Virus record (IMG/VR): IMGVR_UViG_3300036770_003984
Span: 62,001-126,000 of that record
DNA length: 64,000 nucleotides
From: a virus
Strand: one strand, 5' to 3'
Shown here: positions 19,636 through 27,076 of the stretch, in pieces
Numbering within the stretch: position 1 is the first letter of the stretch
How the letters are laid out: each line of letters opens with the position of its first letter
The notes under the pieces: model-generated
The model's input: only the letters and a program-made list of their open reading frames with translations
The model's database searches: none
Told to the model about the DNA's origin: nothing
Program-made: the position numbers and the translations under genes

Positions 19636-19722
19636 CGGAAAGCTGAGGTGTCGATCCCCATACAATACAATTGTACCTATCGTTTTCAAGACGTAGACTC
19701 GGGCCGCCGAGCTTAACTTTCC
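19636..19722 (-). tRNA. tRNA-Ser(UGA), atypical D and T arms
   Basis: 87 nt class II. Acceptor GGAAAGT/GCTTTCC with G73, anticodon CGT-CTTGAAA-ACG giving UGA, variable arm TACAAT/ATTGTA. The D region (GCTCGGCGGCCCGAGT) and T loop (ATCGACA) deviate from consensus. Confidence 0.75.
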
Positions 19723-19731
19723 AATTTGTTT

Positions 19732-19807
19732 GGTGGTATGATGGGATTTGAACCCACACATACATCATCCACAATGATGCCCCTCTACCAGTTGGGGTAC
19801 ATACCAC
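19732..19807 (-). tRNA. tRNA-His(GUG)
   Basis: Acceptor GTGGTAT/ATACCAC with the His-typical C73, anticodon arm CATCA-TTGTGGA-TGATG giving GUG, T loop TTCAAAT. The base before position 1 is T, not the G(-1) normally encoded in bacterial tRNA-His. Confidence 0.85.
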
Positions 19808-19821
19808 ATATAATTGTTTGG

Positions 19822-19894
19822 TGGTGGGAGTAGGAATCGAACCTACATTAAATAATCTTCAGCTATTCGCCTTGACCAACTTGGCAATCCCACC
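19822..19894 (-). tRNA. tRNA-Phe(GAA)
   Basis: 73 nt. Acceptor GGTGGGA/TCCCACC with A73, anticodon arm AATAG-CTGAAGA-TTATT giving GAA, T arm GTAGG-TTCGATT-CCTAC. Confidence 0.9.
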
Positions 19895-20054
19895 ATAAAT
19901 TAGAGTAAGTATCCACCACGTTTAAGGCTGGTTGTGGACAGTGCTACCTACGACCTTTCCTTACTCTCCCACAAAATTACGACCCTTCATTCTTATTTCC
20001 AAATGTTTTATCAAGTTTTTTTTTAAAGTGGTCAAATTTCACCACTTTAGATTG

Positions 20055-20127
20055 TTCCCCCTGATGGAATTGAACCACCATCCTCAGATTCAAAATCTGA
20101 TGTAATCAACCTTTATACCAAGGGGGA
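20055..20127 (-). tRNA. tRNA-Gln(UUG)
   Basis: 73 nt. Acceptor TCCCCCT/AGGGGGA with A73, anticodon arm TCAGA-TTTTGAA-TCTGA giving UUG, T loop TTCAATT. First intact tRNA of the leftward array after the Ro60-like gene. Confidence 0.9.
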
Positions 20128-20161
20128 TTATATTTTACCAACGATGTCAAAGAACACAAAA

Positions 20162-20190
20162 AAACCCTGAACGTCTTTTGTCCAGGGTTT
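20162..20190 (-). terminator. intrinsic terminator between Ro60-like gene and tRNA array
   Basis: AAACCCTG/CAGGGTTT hairpin followed, on the minus strand, by a run of seven T. It would stop leftward transcripts from the Ro60-like gene before tRNA-Gln, so the array may be transcribed mainly from another promoter or by read-through. Confidence 0.75.
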
Positions 20191-20218
20191 GTATAAAAAA
20201 TTAATATTTTTTTACCAT

Positions 20219-20314
20219 CAAGAGATTCCACCTGAACCATAAGAATCCGCTGACCAACAATTTTTAAATTGCGGTTGTACTGACTTACTAATATGGTTTA
20301 TCGATGTTCTCATT
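20219..20314 (-). CDS. possible 31-aa peptide
   Basis: ATG at 20314 gives MRTSINHISKSVQPQFKNCW, ending YGSGGIS. An ATATTTAT-like octamer precedes the start by about 15 bases, as for larger genes in this window, which is the main reason to list it. Confidence 0.35.
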
Positions 20315-20362
20315 TTTGTTATTTGTTTATAAATATTACTAAATTATTAAAAAGTTTGGTTC

Positions 20363-20504
20363 GGAATGATTTTTTAAGATGTGCTGTCTTTTTTAAGTTG
20401 CTGAAGTCATTCGTTATAACCTTAATTGTCAGGATAGTTTTTGTTCAAATTTACAAGTTTTGATTTTTTTAGTTTGCTGAATCTATCCTTTGTTCTATAT
20501 AACG
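20363..20504 (-). ncRNA. two tandem stem-loops with shared TTCAGCAA motif (Y-RNA-like candidates)
   Basis: On the minus strand AGGATAG...CTATCCTGA (20432-20488) and GAATGA...TCATTC (20363-20412) are stem-loops. Each 5' strand is followed by TTCAGCAA(A)CT and an A-rich loop. CGTTATA (20412-20418) and TATAACG (20498-20504) enclose the first. They lie directly downstream of the Ro60-like gene, where Y RNA genes are often found in bacteria. No reading frame covers them. Confidence 0.45.
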
Positions 20505-20611
20505 TAAAATTAATTTAAAAGTTTCATTAAGTCAAGAAAAAATAGGAAAAATTGGTTTCAGAATGGGTTTTGGTTAGTAATTTATTTCCGTGCGATTAGA
20601 AAAGTGAGACT

Positions 20612-20664
20612 AACCCCCCTCCTTATCAGAGGGTGACAGGGTTTGAACCTATCCTCGGCCACCA
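20612..20664 (-). pseudogene. tRNA remnant (D-arm start fused to T arm)
   Basis: Minus strand shows GGTGGCCGAG, a Ser/Leu-type D-arm start, fused directly to GATAGG-TTCAAAC-CCTGTC, a T arm, then ACCCTC. The anticodon and variable regions are missing. An internal deletion derivative of a class II tRNA. Confidence 0.45.
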
Positions 20665-20733
20665 TTTTGATTAATTGATTTGTTGTGTTAACTTTGCAGT
20701 AATCATTCCTTTTAAACCAATTTTTCCATTTTT

Positions 20734-22137
20734 TTAAACTTCTATCATCTTGTATCTTTCGGACTCGATGGTTTCGGTCATAATTAATACTGGTGATAGT
20801 TCTTTTCCACCAAGAATTGACTTCAAGATTGATGGACTAAAACCAGATATTAACGCTGTACCACTTTCATTAAAACGAACTGGGAAGTTATCTCCTCTTG
20901 ATTGTATGTTCCAAAAGATAATACCAGGTAGTTGATATCCACTATTCTCATATTCTTCACGAATCATTTGAATTGCGGAATTATTACGCCCAGTTGCTTG
21001 ATTAAATTCCATATCCGATAAGATAAGGATTTTAGTCGGCATTTCACTTTGAGGTACATTGTGTTTAATTGATTGGTTTAGAATCAATTTGAACACAGAC
21101 TCCAAGTTTGTACTCATACCCCAATCAGCAGTACGTAGTTGTATGTATCTATTATATAGATTACCACTCAACTTTTGTAATTTTGGTTTTTCAGAGAATG
21201 TAATGAAAGAGTCTTTAAAAGAACCTTCATTTCTTTCTGAAATGTACAATCCCAATGATACTGCAACATCCATACAAGATAGATTATTGTTGTTACCAGC
21301 ACTAGTAGACATTGAACCTGATACATCAACTACTGGTAAAATTCTTTCGGTACTTCCTTCCATAAAGTTGGGAAGAGCTTTCCATTGTTCTACAGCCAAA
21401 TCTTTGACACCTTGCCCCAAAGTTTTAACTATATCATATGGATATACAGCCCCAGCATTTACTTTAGTTTCACCTTTTTTCAATGATTCCAAGTATACTC
21501 CAAAACCAGTTAAATCGTGTTTAGAGAATGCTTTGGTGTATCGAGCCATAGCTAAAGATGGTACTTTTGAGTATTCAATATTTGTCCACTCGTTAGCACA
21601 CATCTTTTGCTCGACCGTTTTGGAAAGAACAACCAACATTTTACGTAATGTTTTTGGTGTAAGACCCATAACCTTCCTGATTGAGTTAAAAATAACTCCT
21701 TTTCTTGGCATCCACTTTGCACATAGTCCATTTTTGGCTTCTAAACCTTGTACTATTGTGTCAATCGCATCGTCATTCACTTTTGTATTGAATAGGACTG
21801 TAAGATCGTCCCAACGACCGAATTCAGGGATGAATTTGATATTCTTTGCCAATACTTCTGGTGCCACCTCTGCTAAGAGTTGGATTATATCACGGAATAT
21901 TTGTCTTTCACCAGCACCACCACGAACATCTCTTACCCAAAATAATATACGCAATGCTGTCTGAGGATTCTCAATGAAAGCCTTTGAGAATAGACTTAAC
22001 AATCTTTCTTTGTCTTGTCCTCTCATTGCTCCAATGGTGAAGAATAGATTCACACACTCGTTAAGAGTTGATGAATTTGTAACCATACCATTTTCAGTTA
22101 AGGTATCTTCTGTTTGTAATGCGTCTAAGAAGTTCAT
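20734..22137 (-). CDS. Ro60-like TROVE/DUF2828 protein with C-terminal vWA domain
   Basis: 467 residues from ATG 22137 (MNFLDALQTEDTLTENGMVT). The longer open frame begins at a TTG that is the -35 box of a promoter, so the shorter start is preferred. The N-terminal two thirds are helical with ALRILFWVRDVRGGAGERQI and IPEFGRWDDLTVL, hallmarks of the TROVE-related DUF2828 family. The C-terminal third is a von Willebrand A domain with MIDAS residues DVSGSMS, a Thr in DWGMSTNLES, and LSDMEFNQ. Ro60 rings bind misfolded RNAs and Y RNAs and guide RNA decay. The gene is followed by tandem stem-loops and the tRNA-like array. Whether this member binds RNA is inference from the family. Confidence 0.85.
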   Translation of the reverse strand: MNFLDALQTEDTLTENGMVTNSSTLNECVNLFFTIGAMRGQDKERLLSLFSKAFIENPQTALRILFWVRDVRGGAGERQIFRDIIQLLAEVAPEVLAKNIKFIPEFGRWDDLTVLFNTKVNDDAIDTIVQGLEAKNGLCAKWMPRKGVIFNSIRKVMGLTPKTLRKMLVVLSKTVEQKMCANEWTNIEYSKVPSLAMARYTKAFSKHDLTGFGVYLESLKKGETKVNAGAVYPYDIVKTLGQGVKDLAVEQWKALPNFMEGSTERILPVVDVSGSMSTSAGNNNNLSCMDVAVSLGLYISERNEGSFKDSFITFSEKPKLQKLSGNLYNRYIQLRTADWGMSTNLESVFKLILNQSIKHNVPQSEMPTKILILSDMEFNQATGRNNSAIQMIREEYENSGYQLPGIIFWNIQSRGDNFPVRFNESGTALISGFSPSILKSILGGKELSPVLIMTETIESERYKMIEV

Positions 22138-22165
22138 AATATTCTGTTTTTGAATTTGTTTTGAA

Positions 22166-22194
22166 AGTATATAATTAATACTTTGGTTTGTCAA
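22166..22194 (-). promoter_or_regulatory. sigma70-like promoter of the Ro60-like gene
   Basis: TTGACA (22189-22194), a 17-base spacer and TATACT (22166-22171) lie 28 bases before ATG 22137. The spacing is ideal, unlike the ATATTTAT-type sites of most other genes here, suggesting separate, perhaps host-polymerase-driven expression. Confidence 0.65.
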
Positions 22195-22203
22195 GGGTTT
22201 TGA

Positions 22204-22476
22204 TTAAAATCTTTTTGCTATTTTTTCAATTAATTCAGTTTCTTCATCACTTAGTAGAAATCTATTACTTCTTATCTTTTCAATGGTTTCATACCAAGTA
22301 ACTTCACTAAGAGATAGACTTTGAGTCTTACTATAAGTTGTCAATGTTTTAGGTAATTTACCTTCCTCAACCAAACATTTGATTATTTTCTCAATATCTC
22401 TATCGGAACATTGATAAATGAAGTCTTCAACATCTATGTCAACTTCAGCTTCTACTTCTTGATAAAATCTAGGCAT
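22204..22476 (-). CDS. hypothetical acidic protein, 90 aa
   Basis: MPRFYQEVEAEVDIDVEDFI, then YQCSDRDIEKIIKCLVEEGK, ending SDEETELIEKIAKRF. The first 40 residues resemble short phage proteins with an EVDIDVEDFI..C phrase. Follows the 125-residue gene by 4 bases. Function unknown. Confidence 0.6.
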   Translation of the reverse strand: MPRFYQEVEAEVDIDVEDFIYQCSDRDIEKIIKCLVEEGKLPKTLTTYSKTQSLSLSEVTWYETIEKIRSNRFLLSDEETELIEKIAKRF

Positions 22477-22480
22477 AATT

Positions 22481-22858
22481 TTAATTTTTTAAATCTTGTA
22501 TTTGAATTAAATAATCTGTTACTTCTTTTGGACTTAGAAATCCAAGAACATCATTTGTAACTGGTGTATCATAAGTTAAATTACCTTCATTATCAAGAAC
22601 TGCTAATTCATAAAGACCTTTTTTACCACCATATGAATGTTCATGACGAATTACCGAAGCACCATACCCATTTTTAAACATAATTTTACCTGCAACACCT
22701 CCATAATGGGGCATAAAGTTAATATCCTCAAATGTTTTGTAATGTAAATCACAAAGTTCAATTAATTTATTGACACTTAGTCCAAATAGTTCTGATGTCT
22801 TGATTAAACCATCAGTTTCAATATTTGATTTTATTGCTTCAAGTGTTTTCTGTTTCAT
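22481..22858 (-). CDS. hypothetical protein with HTH-like N-terminus, 125 aa
   Basis: Start chosen at ATG 22858 (MKQKTLEAIKSNIETDGLIK) because the longer frame overlaps a Bacteroidota-type promoter. Residues about 8-35 (NIETDGLIKTSELFGLSVNK, LIELC) match the helical module that follows the tag in several proteins at 49-61 kb. The rest (VIRHEHSYGGKKGLYELAVL) looks like a small beta domain. Function unknown. Confidence 0.6.
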   Translation of the reverse strand: MKQKTLEAIKSNIETDGLIKTSELFGLSVNKLIELCDLHYKTFEDINFMPHYGGVAGKIMFKNGYGASVIRHEHSYGGKKGLYELAVLDNEGNLTYDTPVTNDVLGFLSPKEVTDYLIQIQDLKN

Positions 22859-22874
22859 TGGGATTAATTTTACA

Positions 22875-22906
22875 CAAAAATATGGTTTAATATTCAAACA
22901 AACAAA
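22875..22906 (-). promoter_or_regulatory. Bacteroidota-type promoter, leftward
   Basis: TTTG, 20 bases, then TATTTTTG fits the TTTG/TAnnTTTG pattern of Bacteroidota housekeeping promoters. It precedes ATG 22858 and lies back to back with a rightward copy. Confidence 0.55.
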
Positions 22907-22942
22907 TTTTTCATTCAAAAATGAATAAAATATTTTTTCTTA

Positions 22943-22974
22943 TTTGATAATATGTAAAAGAGTATTTAGATTTG
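22943..22974 (+). promoter_or_regulatory. Bacteroidota-type promoter, rightward
   Basis: TTTG (22943-22946), a 20-base spacer and TAGATTTG (22967-22974), an exact TTTG-N20-TAnnTTTG match, 28 bases before the HNH gene start at 23003. This supports a Bacteroidota host and early expression by host polymerase. Confidence 0.6.
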
Positions 22975-23002
22975 ATTGAAATGTATAATCAACAAAACAA
23001 AT

Positions 23003-23494
23003 ATGGAAAAAGTATTAGTATTAAATGCGGATTTCACCCCAATAAATGTAACATCTGTATATAAAGGATTTATCTTGGTTAATAAAGGTAAGGCTGAAGT
23101 TATCAAAGCAAGTGATAAACCAATTTTATCTGGTGTTAATCAGTTTGTACGACCATTAATAATTAGATTATTAAATTTTGTTAAGTTTAGAGTCAACAAA
23201 TTAAGAATCAATAGACAAAGAATTTACAAAAGAGATAATAATGAATGTACTTATTGTGGTAGTAAGAAAAATTTAACAATTGATCACATTATACCCAAAT
23301 CAAAAGGAGGACAAAACACTTGGATGAATTTAATTACTTGTTGTTCAAGTTGTAATAGATTAAAAGGAGATAGAACACCAGAAGAAGCAAATATGAGATT
23401 AAATATTAGACCTTATGAACCAACAATTTTTTCAGAGATATTAAATTCATCAGTTGGTGAGGTTTGGAAAGAATTTAAAAACACAATCTACTAA
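23003..23494 (+). CDS. HNH endonuclease
   Basis: 163 residues from ATG 23003 (MEKVLVLNADFTPINVTSVY); a TTG further upstream lies inside the promoter and is rejected. A compact C-terminal HNH motif is clear: RDNNECTYCGSKKNLTIDHI, IPKSKGGQNTWMNL, CCSSCNRLKGDRT, including two zinc Cys pairs. The family is widespread in bacteria and phages, often as a free-standing nuclease. It stands alone on the plus strand and ends at a terminator. Confidence 0.9.
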   Translation: MEKVLVLNADFTPINVTSVYKGFILVNKGKAEVIKASDKPILSGVNQFVRPLIIRLLNFVKFRVNKLRINRQRIYKRDNNECTYCGSKKNLTIDHIIPKSKGGQNTWMNLITCCSSCNRLKGDRTPEEANMRLNIRPYEPTIFSEILNSSVGEVWKEFKNTIY

Positions 23495-23500
23495 AACACA

Positions 23501-23522
23501 AAAGGACGTTTTCACGTCCTTT
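23501..23522 (+). terminator. intrinsic terminator after HNH gene
   Basis: AAAGGACGT-tttc-ACGTCCTTTT, a 9-bp hairpin with a short T tract, 7 bases after the HNH stop codon. Confidence 0.8.
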
Positions 23523-23599
23523 TGGTAGATGTTGGATACCTCCCTTTCTTTTAGTCGAGTTTATCCCATGTAAGCACTACCTTACAGGTATCTTTAAAA

Positions 23600-24217
23600 T
23601 TATTTGTTTTTTTCCATTGATTCAAATCCATTGCCAAACTTTTTTATTGTTGGACAAATGCTTCCAAGTAATTTTTCTTTCATTTTTTCTAGTAACTCAC
23701 CTTGTTCAAGCGTTTCTACCAAAGCATTTCTAATTAAATCGGATATACCACTAGTAAATCCCATTTGTCTTTTAACATGTTCAAGTGACCCCTCAACAAT
23801 TGATTTAGCTAATTGAGTTGTAACGAATTCACAATTACCTAATTTAGGTATTTCATTTATATCAATATCACCCAAACCCGTAACAATTACATTGGCCGCC
23901 CAAGAATCTTTTTTTGATGGTGCTACTGTATTTATAATTCCTCTAATTACTTTTTCTTTTATTGTGTCCCATAACCATGTTGGAAATCCTTTCCAAGAAT
24001 CTTCATTAATTAGTTTTGAATAATGTCCATTTGATTCTAGTATGATTAACTCATTGAACACCTTCATTGCGATATTTTCTTTTTCTCTTTTAGATTCAAA
24101 AATATTATCATAAACCTCAAATTGCAATCTTTTTAACTTATGTAGTGATTTTTGATAATTTTGTTTTTCAAGTTTAACACCTAAAAGATTTTCTTTAATT
24201 ATATTTTTGAGTTCCAT
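23600..24217 (-). CDS. hypothetical protein with possible N-terminal tag, 205 aa
   Basis: MELKNIIKENLLGVKLEKQN begins with an amphipathic stretch ending I-K-E, like tag class E of this window. The body has DSWKGFPTWLWDTIKEKVIR and repeated short amphipathic helices. An octamer TATTTATA lies just upstream. No family recognised; possible virion cargo or scaffold protein. Confidence 0.6.
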   Translation of the reverse strand: MELKNIIKENLLGVKLEKQNYQKSLHKLKRLQFEVYDNIFESKREKENIAMKVFNELIILESNGHYSKLINEDSWKGFPTWLWDTIKEKVIRGIINTVAPSKKDSWAANVIVTGLGDIDINEIPKLGNCEFVTTQLAKSIVEGSLEHVKRQMGFTSGISDLIRNALVETLEQGELLEKMKEKLLGSICPTIKKFGNGFESMEKNK

Positions 24218-24239
24218 ATTTTTTTATTTATAAATAGTC

Positions 24240-24494
24240 TCATAATAGAGTATTTGCCTTACCTCGTGTAACTTTTACAATATCTCTCCATTTTGTTAAT
24301 CCAATTTGATTTGCTGGACCTCTAGTAACCCCAGATTCCCATTTTGTAACTGTTGGGTATTTAGTTCCCCCTCCTGTTGTTGCTCCACCAGTAGCTGGTG
24401 GAGCGTCTTGTTCATCCAATTCGCCATCAATACCTTTTTTTGTTGTATATCGTTTCATTAGACTAATTAAGTCATCAATTTCATAATTTTCCAT
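24240..24494 (-). CDS. hypothetical protein, 84 aa
   Basis: MENYEIDDLISLMKRYTTKK, then GELDEQDAP, a Gly/Thr-rich linker and KWESGVTRGPANQIGLTKWR. The beginning up to LDEQ resembles the LxxLM...(L)xEQ tags of other proteins here. Start overlaps the stop of the next gene (one base). Function unknown. Confidence 0.55.
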   Translation of the reverse strand: MENYEIDDLISLMKRYTTKKGIDGELDEQDAPPATGGATTGGGTKYPTVTKWESGVTRGPANQIGLTKWRDIVKVTRGKANTLL

Positions 24495-24787
24495 TATAAC
24501 AATTCCGATTTTGGTAATTTATCTGTGAATAAAACATAATATTCATTTAAAAAAGATAAAATTTCATTTTCATCAATAAATAAATCATCATCAATATCAT
24601 CATAATCATCACTTGAAGTAAATTCATCTATATTCATATGGAAATTATACCCAAAATCATCAATTTCAATAAATGGTATTTTACCCTCCCTACATTCTTC
24701 ATCAGAATCAGAATTAGTTCTAAATGTGACTTCTAAAACTTCTTCTAACTTGTTAATATGAAATGTTATTACTTCTATGATTTCCAT
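24494..24787 (-). CDS. hypothetical acidic protein, 97 aa
   Basis: MEIIEVITFHINKLEEVLEV with a strongly acidic centre (FTSSDDYDDIDDDLFIDENE). No motif recognised. Part of a three-gene leftward string that starts at about 25287. Confidence 0.55.
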   Translation of the reverse strand: MEIIEVITFHINKLEEVLEVTFRTNSDSDEECREGKIPFIEIDDFGYNFHMNIDEFTSSDDYDDIDDDLFIDENEILSFLNEYYVLFTDKLPKSELL

Positions 24788-24789
24788 TT

Positions 24790-25287
24790 TTAATAATTTT
24801 TAAAACGTTTAAACATATCTAAAGTCTTATTAACTTGCTCTTGTAATTGTTCTTCCTCAACATCAAATTCGTCACCAAGTTCATATATGTCAATATCGGT
24901 AAATTTTGGTTCATCTGTTAGTTCTAATTCAAATTCAGTTTTGTCATCAAATGTACCATATTCCATATGAGGAGGATTGCCAATCATATCTTCACCAGTA
25001 AATTTTTCTTTAGTTGGTGTCATATACGTGTCTTCTTCCTCAGAAAATAATCCAGTACTTTTACCATCATACCTCATTTCATTTATTCTCATATTAGTAT
25101 ATGTTTTAACTTCACCTTTATTATTAACTGTTAATCCACCTTTATCATTGGCATAATCTTGGACATAAAGTGGTTGTTGATTTATTTGTTGTCCATATGT
25201 TGTCACAAATCCATCATAGACTTGTCTGTGTTGGTCAAGAATGTCATTCCTTTCCGCTTTGTTCATTTTAAAAAAATATGCGTTCAT
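24790..25287 (-). CDS. hypothetical phage protein, 165 aa
   Basis: Start chosen at ATG 25287 (MNAYFFKMNKAERNDILDQH), because an octamer TATTTATAAATA lies just upstream inside the longer frame; ATG 25266 is also possible. AERNDILDQHRQVYDGF resembles tag class C (ExxRILExH). Next comes YVQDYANDKGGLTVNNKGEV, a phrase I associate with structural proteins of large phages. The C-terminal half is acidic. Likely virion-associated, by inference. Confidence 0.6.
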   Translation of the reverse strand: MNAYFFKMNKAERNDILDQHRQVYDGFVTTYGQQINQQPLYVQDYANDKGGLTVNNKGEVKTYTNMRINEMRYDGKSTGLFSEEEDTYMTPTKEKFTGEDMIGNPPHMEYGTFDDKTEFELELTDEPKFTDIDIYELGDEFDVEEEQLQEQVNKTLDMFKRFKNY

Positions 25288-25312
25288 GTTCTTTTTATTT
25301 ATAAATATTATG

Positions 25313-25331
25313 TATTTATTTAAATATTTAT
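25313..25331 (+). promoter_or_regulatory. octamer promoter candidate before the 25336 gene
   Basis: TATTTATT at 25313-25320 and ATATTTAT at 25324-25331 precede ATG 25336. The reverse strand has the TATTTATAAATA site of the divergent 24790-25287 gene nearby. Confidence 0.4.
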
Positions 25332-25335
25332 TGAT

Positions 25336-25995
25336 ATGAGAATTATAATTACAGAAAGTCAAAAAAGAATGTTGTTATTCGAAATTGAAGAAAAACAATT
25401 GAATGATGAGATTGAAAATTCAATTGAGAATAACATTGACTTTACAAAAGAAATAGTAAAAGAAGCTGAAAAATTAGTAGAAGAGGGGAAGCTTCAAATT
25501 GGCCTTAATTTAAGATTTTTATTGACTTGGGGTGCTGGTGTTGGTGGGTTTATAAAACCAATATATGATTTTATTACTAATAATTTTTCTGATATAAGTG
25601 AAAAAGATAAAATCTTAATTATCATTGCAATAATGGCAACTTATTATTTTGATAATAAAGAAAAATTAATAAAAATAAAAGACGAAATTAGAAAGAGAGG
25701 GTTAAGTGAAATTATTCAAACTATCTTCACAAAAGCGGATGAATTAATAAAGGTATTTTCACAATTTTTACTTAGTTTAGGTAAAACTTTTCATAGTATT
25801 ACGAACTTATTAAGTTATGCCTTTTTGATACCAATTTTAGATAAATTAATAATTTTAATTAAAAATAGTACATTATCAACCAATGACTTGACTGAATCCC
25901 TAATGAGTTTATTAGGTTTCGGTACTTTAACCTTTGTAGGTATAGGTGTTAAAAATTTAATAGAAAATATGGTAAGAAGATTTAAGGGTAAATAA
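25336..25995 (+). CDS. tagged hydrophobic protein, 219 aa
   Basis: Tag MRIIITESQKRMLLFEIEEK (class A, ending I-E-E). The body has several hydrophobic stretches (LRFLLTWGAGVGGFIKPI, KILIIIAIMATYYF, LSYAFLIPILDKLIILI, LGFGTLTFVGIGV), suggesting a membrane-inserting or pore-like protein. If the tag directs it into the virion, it could be released at injection; that is inference. Function unknown. Confidence 0.65.
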   Translation: MRIIITESQKRMLLFEIEEKQLNDEIENSIENNIDFTKEIVKEAEKLVEEGKLQIGLNLRFLLTWGAGVGGFIKPIYDFITNNFSDISEKDKILIIIAIMATYYFDNKEKLIKIKDEIRKRGLSEIIQTIFTKADELIKVFSQFLLSLGKTFHSITNLLSYAFLIPILDKLIILIKNSTLSTNDLTESLMSLLGFGTLTFVGIGVKNLIENMVRRFKGK

Positions 25996-26049
25996 TTGAA
26001 TTTCTTAAATTATTAATTTATGTTTTGATTAAACAAATATAAATTACAT

Positions 26050-27075
26050 ATGCCTAAATTTGATTTTAAAGACATCACCTTAGTCCCAGAAACAATCACA
26101 AATATTGATTCAAGAAGTGAAATTAACATTTTAACCAAAAATTTAACCCTACCCATTATAGTCAGCCCAATGGATACTGTGGTAGATAATTCAAATTATA
26201 AAAAGTTTTTGGATAATAATTTAGAAGTTTGTTTACCAAGAGGTGAATATTCAAGTGATAATAATGTTTTTATTTCAATATCATTATCTGATTTTGAAAT
26301 TATGGTATTAAAACATAAAAAATTTGAAAAAGTACCAACATATCAAAAAATTCTTGTTGATATTGCAAATGGTCATATGTCAAAATTATATGACTTATGT
26401 AAATATTTCATTGAAAACATCAAAACTGACCACCAATTAATGATTGGTAATATTGCAAACCCAACAACATACGAAAAGTTTGCTGAACTTGGTGTTGATT
26501 ATATTCGTGTTGGTATTGGTGGTGGTTCAGGATGTCTAACATCAGCGAATACTGGTGTTCATTACCCTATGGCATCACTCATTTCAGAATGTCATCAAAT
26601 CAAAAAGAAACGAGGTTATAAAACCAATATTGTTGCTGATGGTGGATTTAGAAATTATGATGATATAATTAAAGCATTAGCCCTTGGTGCCGATTATATT
26701 ATGTTAGGCGGTGTGTTAAACAAATGTCTTGAATCTTGTTCGCCAATTTATTTCAATAAATGGATTAAATTAAATGATTCTACATCAAATTATATTTGGA
26801 ATAACTTACCATATCTTAGAAAATATATGTATAAAAAGTTTAGAGGTATGAGTACAAAAGAAGTACAAAAAAAATGGGGTAGAGATAAACTAATAACATC
26901 CGAAGGTATATCAAAATATAATAAAGTTGAATATAAATTGGATAAATGGCTTGAGAATCTACAAGATTATCTTAAATCAGCAATGTCATATACTAACTCA
27001 AGGAATTTAGAAGAATTTAAAGACACTGAATATATATTTATTACGGAGAATGCCTTAAAAAGGTATTATAAATAA
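26050..27075 (+). CDS. IMP dehydrogenase/GMP reductase family protein
   Basis: 341 residues. N-terminal FDFKDITLVPETITNIDSRS and LPIIVSPMDTV match the start of IMPDH/GMPR barrels. The catalytic loop GIGGGSGCLTSANTGVHYP has the active Cys in place, and VADGGFRNYDDIIKALALGA followed by DYIMLGG is the phosphate-binding region. No CBS domains are present, so GMP reductase-like architecture. Product would change the IMP/GMP balance in the infected cell. Substitutions around the loop (GGGSGC instead of GPGSxC) leave the exact reaction open. Confidence 0.8.
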   Translation: MPKFDFKDITLVPETITNIDSRSEINILTKNLTLPIIVSPMDTVVDNSNYKKFLDNNLEVCLPRGEYSSDNNVFISISLSDFEIMVLKHKKFEKVPTYQKILVDIANGHMSKLYDLCKYFIENIKTDHQLMIGNIANPTTYEKFAELGVDYIRVGIGGGSGCLTSANTGVHYPMASLISECHQIKKKRGYKTNIVADGGFRNYDDIIKALALGADYIMLGGVLNKCLESCSPIYFNKWIKLNDSTSNYIWNNLPYLRKYMYKKFRGMSTKEVQKKWGRDKLITSEGISKYNKVEYKLDKWLENLQDYLKSAMSYTNSRNLEEFKDTEYIFITENALKRYYK

Positions 27076-27076
27076 T

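Noticed and set aside
21059-21964. 301-residue rightward open frame
   Set aside because: It lies wholly antisense to the Ro60-like gene, whose family motifs are unmistakable, and has no domain of its own.
22138-22194. TTG start of the Ro60-like gene
   Set aside because: The TTG is part of a TTGACA-N17-TATACT promoter, so translation must begin downstream at ATG 22137.
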